A stretch of 6,969 bases of DNA from Oscillospiraceae bacterium (GTDB lineage: Bacteria; Bacillota_A; Clostridia; Oscillospirales; Oscillospiraceae): positions 1 to 6,969 of the forward strand of contig JAFTBL010000236.1 in the NCBI GenBank assembly GCA_017455225.1, given 5' to 3'. A program made the position numbers and the translations under genes. Every line of letters starts with the position of its first letter. Within the stretch, counting starts at the first letter, position 1. This document shows positions 4,942 to 6,969 of the stretch, piece after piece. The notes beneath the pieces were generated by a model. That model worked only from the letters and a program-made list of their open reading frames with translations, made no database searches and was not told the DNA's origin.

Positions 4942-6969
4942 TCATTCCTCCACCGACAGCACGGCGTAGTCCTCCGCCGCCACAGCGGTTTTCATTGCCT
5001 CTACGTCTGCATCGCCGGTGAGCGTGACCACCGCCGTGCCCTGCTGATGATCGGCCACAGCGCTGCTCACGCCCGGCACTTTCTCCAGTGCCTGCTGCAC
5101 CGCCAGCTCACAGTGGTGGCACATCATGCCCTCAATGTGCAGCGTCAGTGTGCGCCGGCCGGTCGGCGCACGCGGGGCGTGGCGCCGCTTTTTGTCACGG
5201 CGCTCATCGTACAGGCGGCACCAGTTCAGCCGCAGCGCGTTGGTGACCACAAAGAAGCTGGACAGGCTCATGGCCGCCGCGCCGAACATGGGGTTGAGCG
5301 TCAGCCCCAACGGCACGAACACGCCCGCCGCCAGCGGGATGCCGATGGCGTTGTAGAAAAACGCCCAGAACAGATTCTGGTGGATGTTGCGCAGCGTGGC
5401 GCGGCTGAGCCGGATCGCCGCCGCCACGTCCGTCAGGCGGCTTTTCATCAGCACCACGTCCGCCGCGTCGATGGCCACGTCCGTTCCCGCGCCGATGGCC
5501 ACGCCCAGATCCGCCCGCACCAGCGCCGGCGCGTCGCTGATGCCGTCGCCCACCATCATCACCCGACCCTGCTCCTGCAGGCGCCGGACGGCAGACTCCT
5601 TGCCGGCGGGCAGCACGCCCGCCACCACCTCGTCCACACCCGCCTGCGTGCCGATGGCCCGGGCGGTTTTTTCATTGTCGCCGGTCAGCATCACCACCCG
5701 TAGACCCATGTTCTGCAGCTGGCGCACCGCCCCGGCGCTGTCCGGCTTCATCACATCCGCCACGGCGACGGCGCCCAGCAGCGCGCCGTCATATGCAAAC
5801 AGCAGCGGCGTTTTCCCCTGCCCGGACAGCCGGTCGAGCTGCTGCTCTAGCGCCTCGTCCACCGCCGCATGTTGGCGGATGAAGGCCAGATTGCCGCCCA
5901 GCAACTCTTTGCCGTCCAGAATGGCTCGCAGACCGCTGCCCGGCAGCGCCTGCATCTGCTCCACGGCCCGCGCCGTCAGTCCCCGTTCCGCCGCCGCACG
6001 GCGCACCGCAAGGGACAGCGGGTGCTCGCTGCCGCTCTCCAGCGACGCGGCCAGCGTCAGCAGTGCGTCCTCATCCACCGCCGCCGGCAGCAGATCCGTG
6101 ACCACCGGCTCCCCGGCGGTGAGGGTGCCGGTCTTGTCCAGCACCGCCACCGTGGTCTTGCCCGCCTGCTCCAGCGACACGGCGGTTTTGAACAATATCC
6201 CGTTCCGCGCGCCGACGCCGCTGCCCACCATGATGGCCACCGGCGTGGCAAGCCCCAGCGCACAGGGGCAGGAGATCACCAGCACGGAGATCCCCCGGGC
6301 GAGGGCGAAGCCAAAGCTCTGCCCCAGCGCCAGCCAGACCGCCGTCGTCACCACCGCGATGGCGATGACCCCCGGCACGAACACACCGGACACCTTGTCC
6401 GCTACTTTGGCGATGGGCGCCTTGGTGGCGGAGGCGTCGCCCACCATGCGGATAATCCGGGAAAGGGTCGTGTCCTCCCCTACCCGGGTGGCAGTGCAGG
6501 TCAGCAGTCCGGACTGGTTGATGGTGCCCGCGCTGACGTCGTCGCCCGCCTTTTTGTCCACCGGCAGACTTTCGCCGGTCAGCGCCGATTCGTTGACGGA
6601 GCTGACGCCGCTTGTCACGGTACCGTCCACGCCTACGCTCTCCCCCGGACGCACCAGAAACGTGTCGCCGGGGCGCACCTGGGCGGCAGGGATCTCCTGC
6701 TCTTGGCCGCCGCGCACCACCCGCACCGTCTGGGGCGCCAGCTTCATCAGGCTTTTCAGCGCGTCGGTGGTCTTGCCCTTGGAGCGGGCTTCCAGCGTTT
6801 TGCCCACGGTGATCAGCGTCAGGATCATGGCGGCGGACTCAAAGTACAGATCCTCCATCTCCCCTGTGCCGGTCATGACGAACACCAGATACGTGCTGTA
6901 CAGGAAGGACGCCGCCGAGCCCAGCGCCACCAGTGTGTCCATATTGGGCGCACGGTGCCCCAGCGCCCG
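4942..6969 (-). CDS. copA: Copper-transporting P1B-type ATPase with C-terminal metal-binding domain (5' end outside window)
   Basis: A membrane pump that probably exports Cu(I) using ATP. The frame is open to the window edge (…HRAPN before the Met at 6942), so that Met is internal and the N-terminal helices are missing. Numbering from that Met: [10 protein letters not shown] helix; TGES 122-125 (actuator); CPC 225-227 (metal site); DKTGT 269-273 with phosphorylated Asp269; HP 307-308 of the nucleotide domain; TGDN 420-423; GDGISDAP 465-472; Tyr530-Asn531 and MSLSS 558-562. CPC, YN and MxxSS together are the Cu(I) (CopA, P1B-1) signature. After a basic linker, [17 protein letters not shown], a heavy-metal-associated domain fills 598-666 with GMMCHHC (605-611). 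That domain is normally N-terminal; whether another copy lies at the missing N-terminus cannot be seen. The hinge Asn of GDGxND is Ser469. Regulation is not visible. Confidence 0.95.
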   Translation of the reverse strand, partial: RALGHRAPNMDTLVALGSAASFLYSTYLVFVMTGTGEMEDLYFESAAMILTLITVGKTLEARSKGKTTDALKSLMKLAPQTVRVVRGGQEQEIPAAQVRPGDTFLVRPGESVGVDGTVTSGVSSVNESALTGESLPVDKKAGDDVSAGTINQSGLLTCTATRVGEDTTLSRIIRMVGDASATKAPIAKVADKVSGVFVPGVIAIAVVTTAVWLALGQSFGFALARGISVLVISCPCALGLATPVAIMVGSGVGARNGILFKTAVSLEQAGKTTVAVLDKTGTLTAGEPVVTDLLPAAVDEDALLTLAASLESGSEHPLSLAVRRAAAERGLTARAVEQMQALPGSGLRAILDGKELLGGNLAFIRQHAAVDEALEQQLDRLSGQGKTPLLFAYDGALLGAVAVADVMKPDSAGAVRQLQNMGLRVVMLTGDNEKTARAIGTQAGVDEVVAGVLPAGKESAVRRLQEQGRVMMVGDGISDAPALVRADLGVAIGAGTDVAIDAADVVLMKSRLTDVAAAIRLSRATLRNIHQNLFWAFFYNAIGIPLAAGVFVPLGLTLNPMFGAAAMSLSSFFVVTNALRLNWCRLYDERRDKKRRHAPRAPTGRRTLTLHIEGMMCHHCELAVQQALEKVPGVSSAVADHQQGTAVVTLTGDADVEAMKTAVAAEDYAVLSVEE

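Noticed and set aside
4747..5703. Long + strand open frame crossing the end of rrf2 and running antisense to the copper pump
   Set aside because: It spans a terminator, overlaps two well-supported genes, and its translation is Arg/His/Ala-rich, typical of a shadow frame in GC-rich DNA.
6940..6942. ATG at 6942 (minus strand) as the start of the copper pump
   Set aside because: The frame stays open upstream, and the residues before it (APN) continue the conserved [10 protein letters not shown] membrane motif, so the gene runs past the window edge.

Overview
The window reads as chromosomal DNA of a GC-rich member of the Clostridia, most likely an Oscillospiraceae-type gut anaerobe. This is inferred from an IreB-family protein (a Firmicutes family), a Firmicutes-style SH3/NlpC-P60 wall hydrolase, an Rrf2 regulator with the clostridial type of start, strong GC bias at third codon positions, and good sigma-A promoters with Shine-Dalgarno sites. 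No database search was possible, so the taxonomy is inference.

Layout, left to right. (1) The 3' half of pheT (phenylalanyl-tRNA synthetase beta chain) enters from the left edge, + strand. (2) A small IreB-family regulatory phosphoprotein gene follows, with its own promoter and a textbook terminator. (3) A near-consensus extended -10 promoter drives a likely two-gene unit: a 99-residue conserved-looking protein of unknown function, then a secreted cell-wall hydrolase (signal peptide, two SH3 domains, NlpC/P60). (4) A 465-base gene-free stretch holds a hairpin-rich, AT-richer repeat element built as two related modules in tandem, bounded by TGTCAAAAAA / TTTTTTGACA, followed by a strong terminator. 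(5) A new promoter drives tcdA (tRNA ct6A-forming ThiF/E1-like enzyme) and an Rrf2-family, probably Fe-S-binding regulator, overlapping by ATGA. (6) A bidirectional terminator separates these from a convergent Cu(I)-type P1B ATPase, which runs off the right edge and carries a C-terminal heavy-metal-binding domain.

The genes are mostly housekeeping: translation (pheT, tcdA), envelope maintenance and its signalling (IreB, NlpC/P60), and metal or Fe-S homeostasis (Rrf2, CopA). The least explained parts are the tandem hairpin element at about 3278-3582 and the 99-residue unknown protein. Smaller oddities are an Asn-to-Ser change in the GDGxNDxP hinge motif of the copper pump and the missing fourth (His) cluster ligand in the Rrf2 protein. 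I see no defence system, CRISPR array, tRNA, rRNA or transposase gene.
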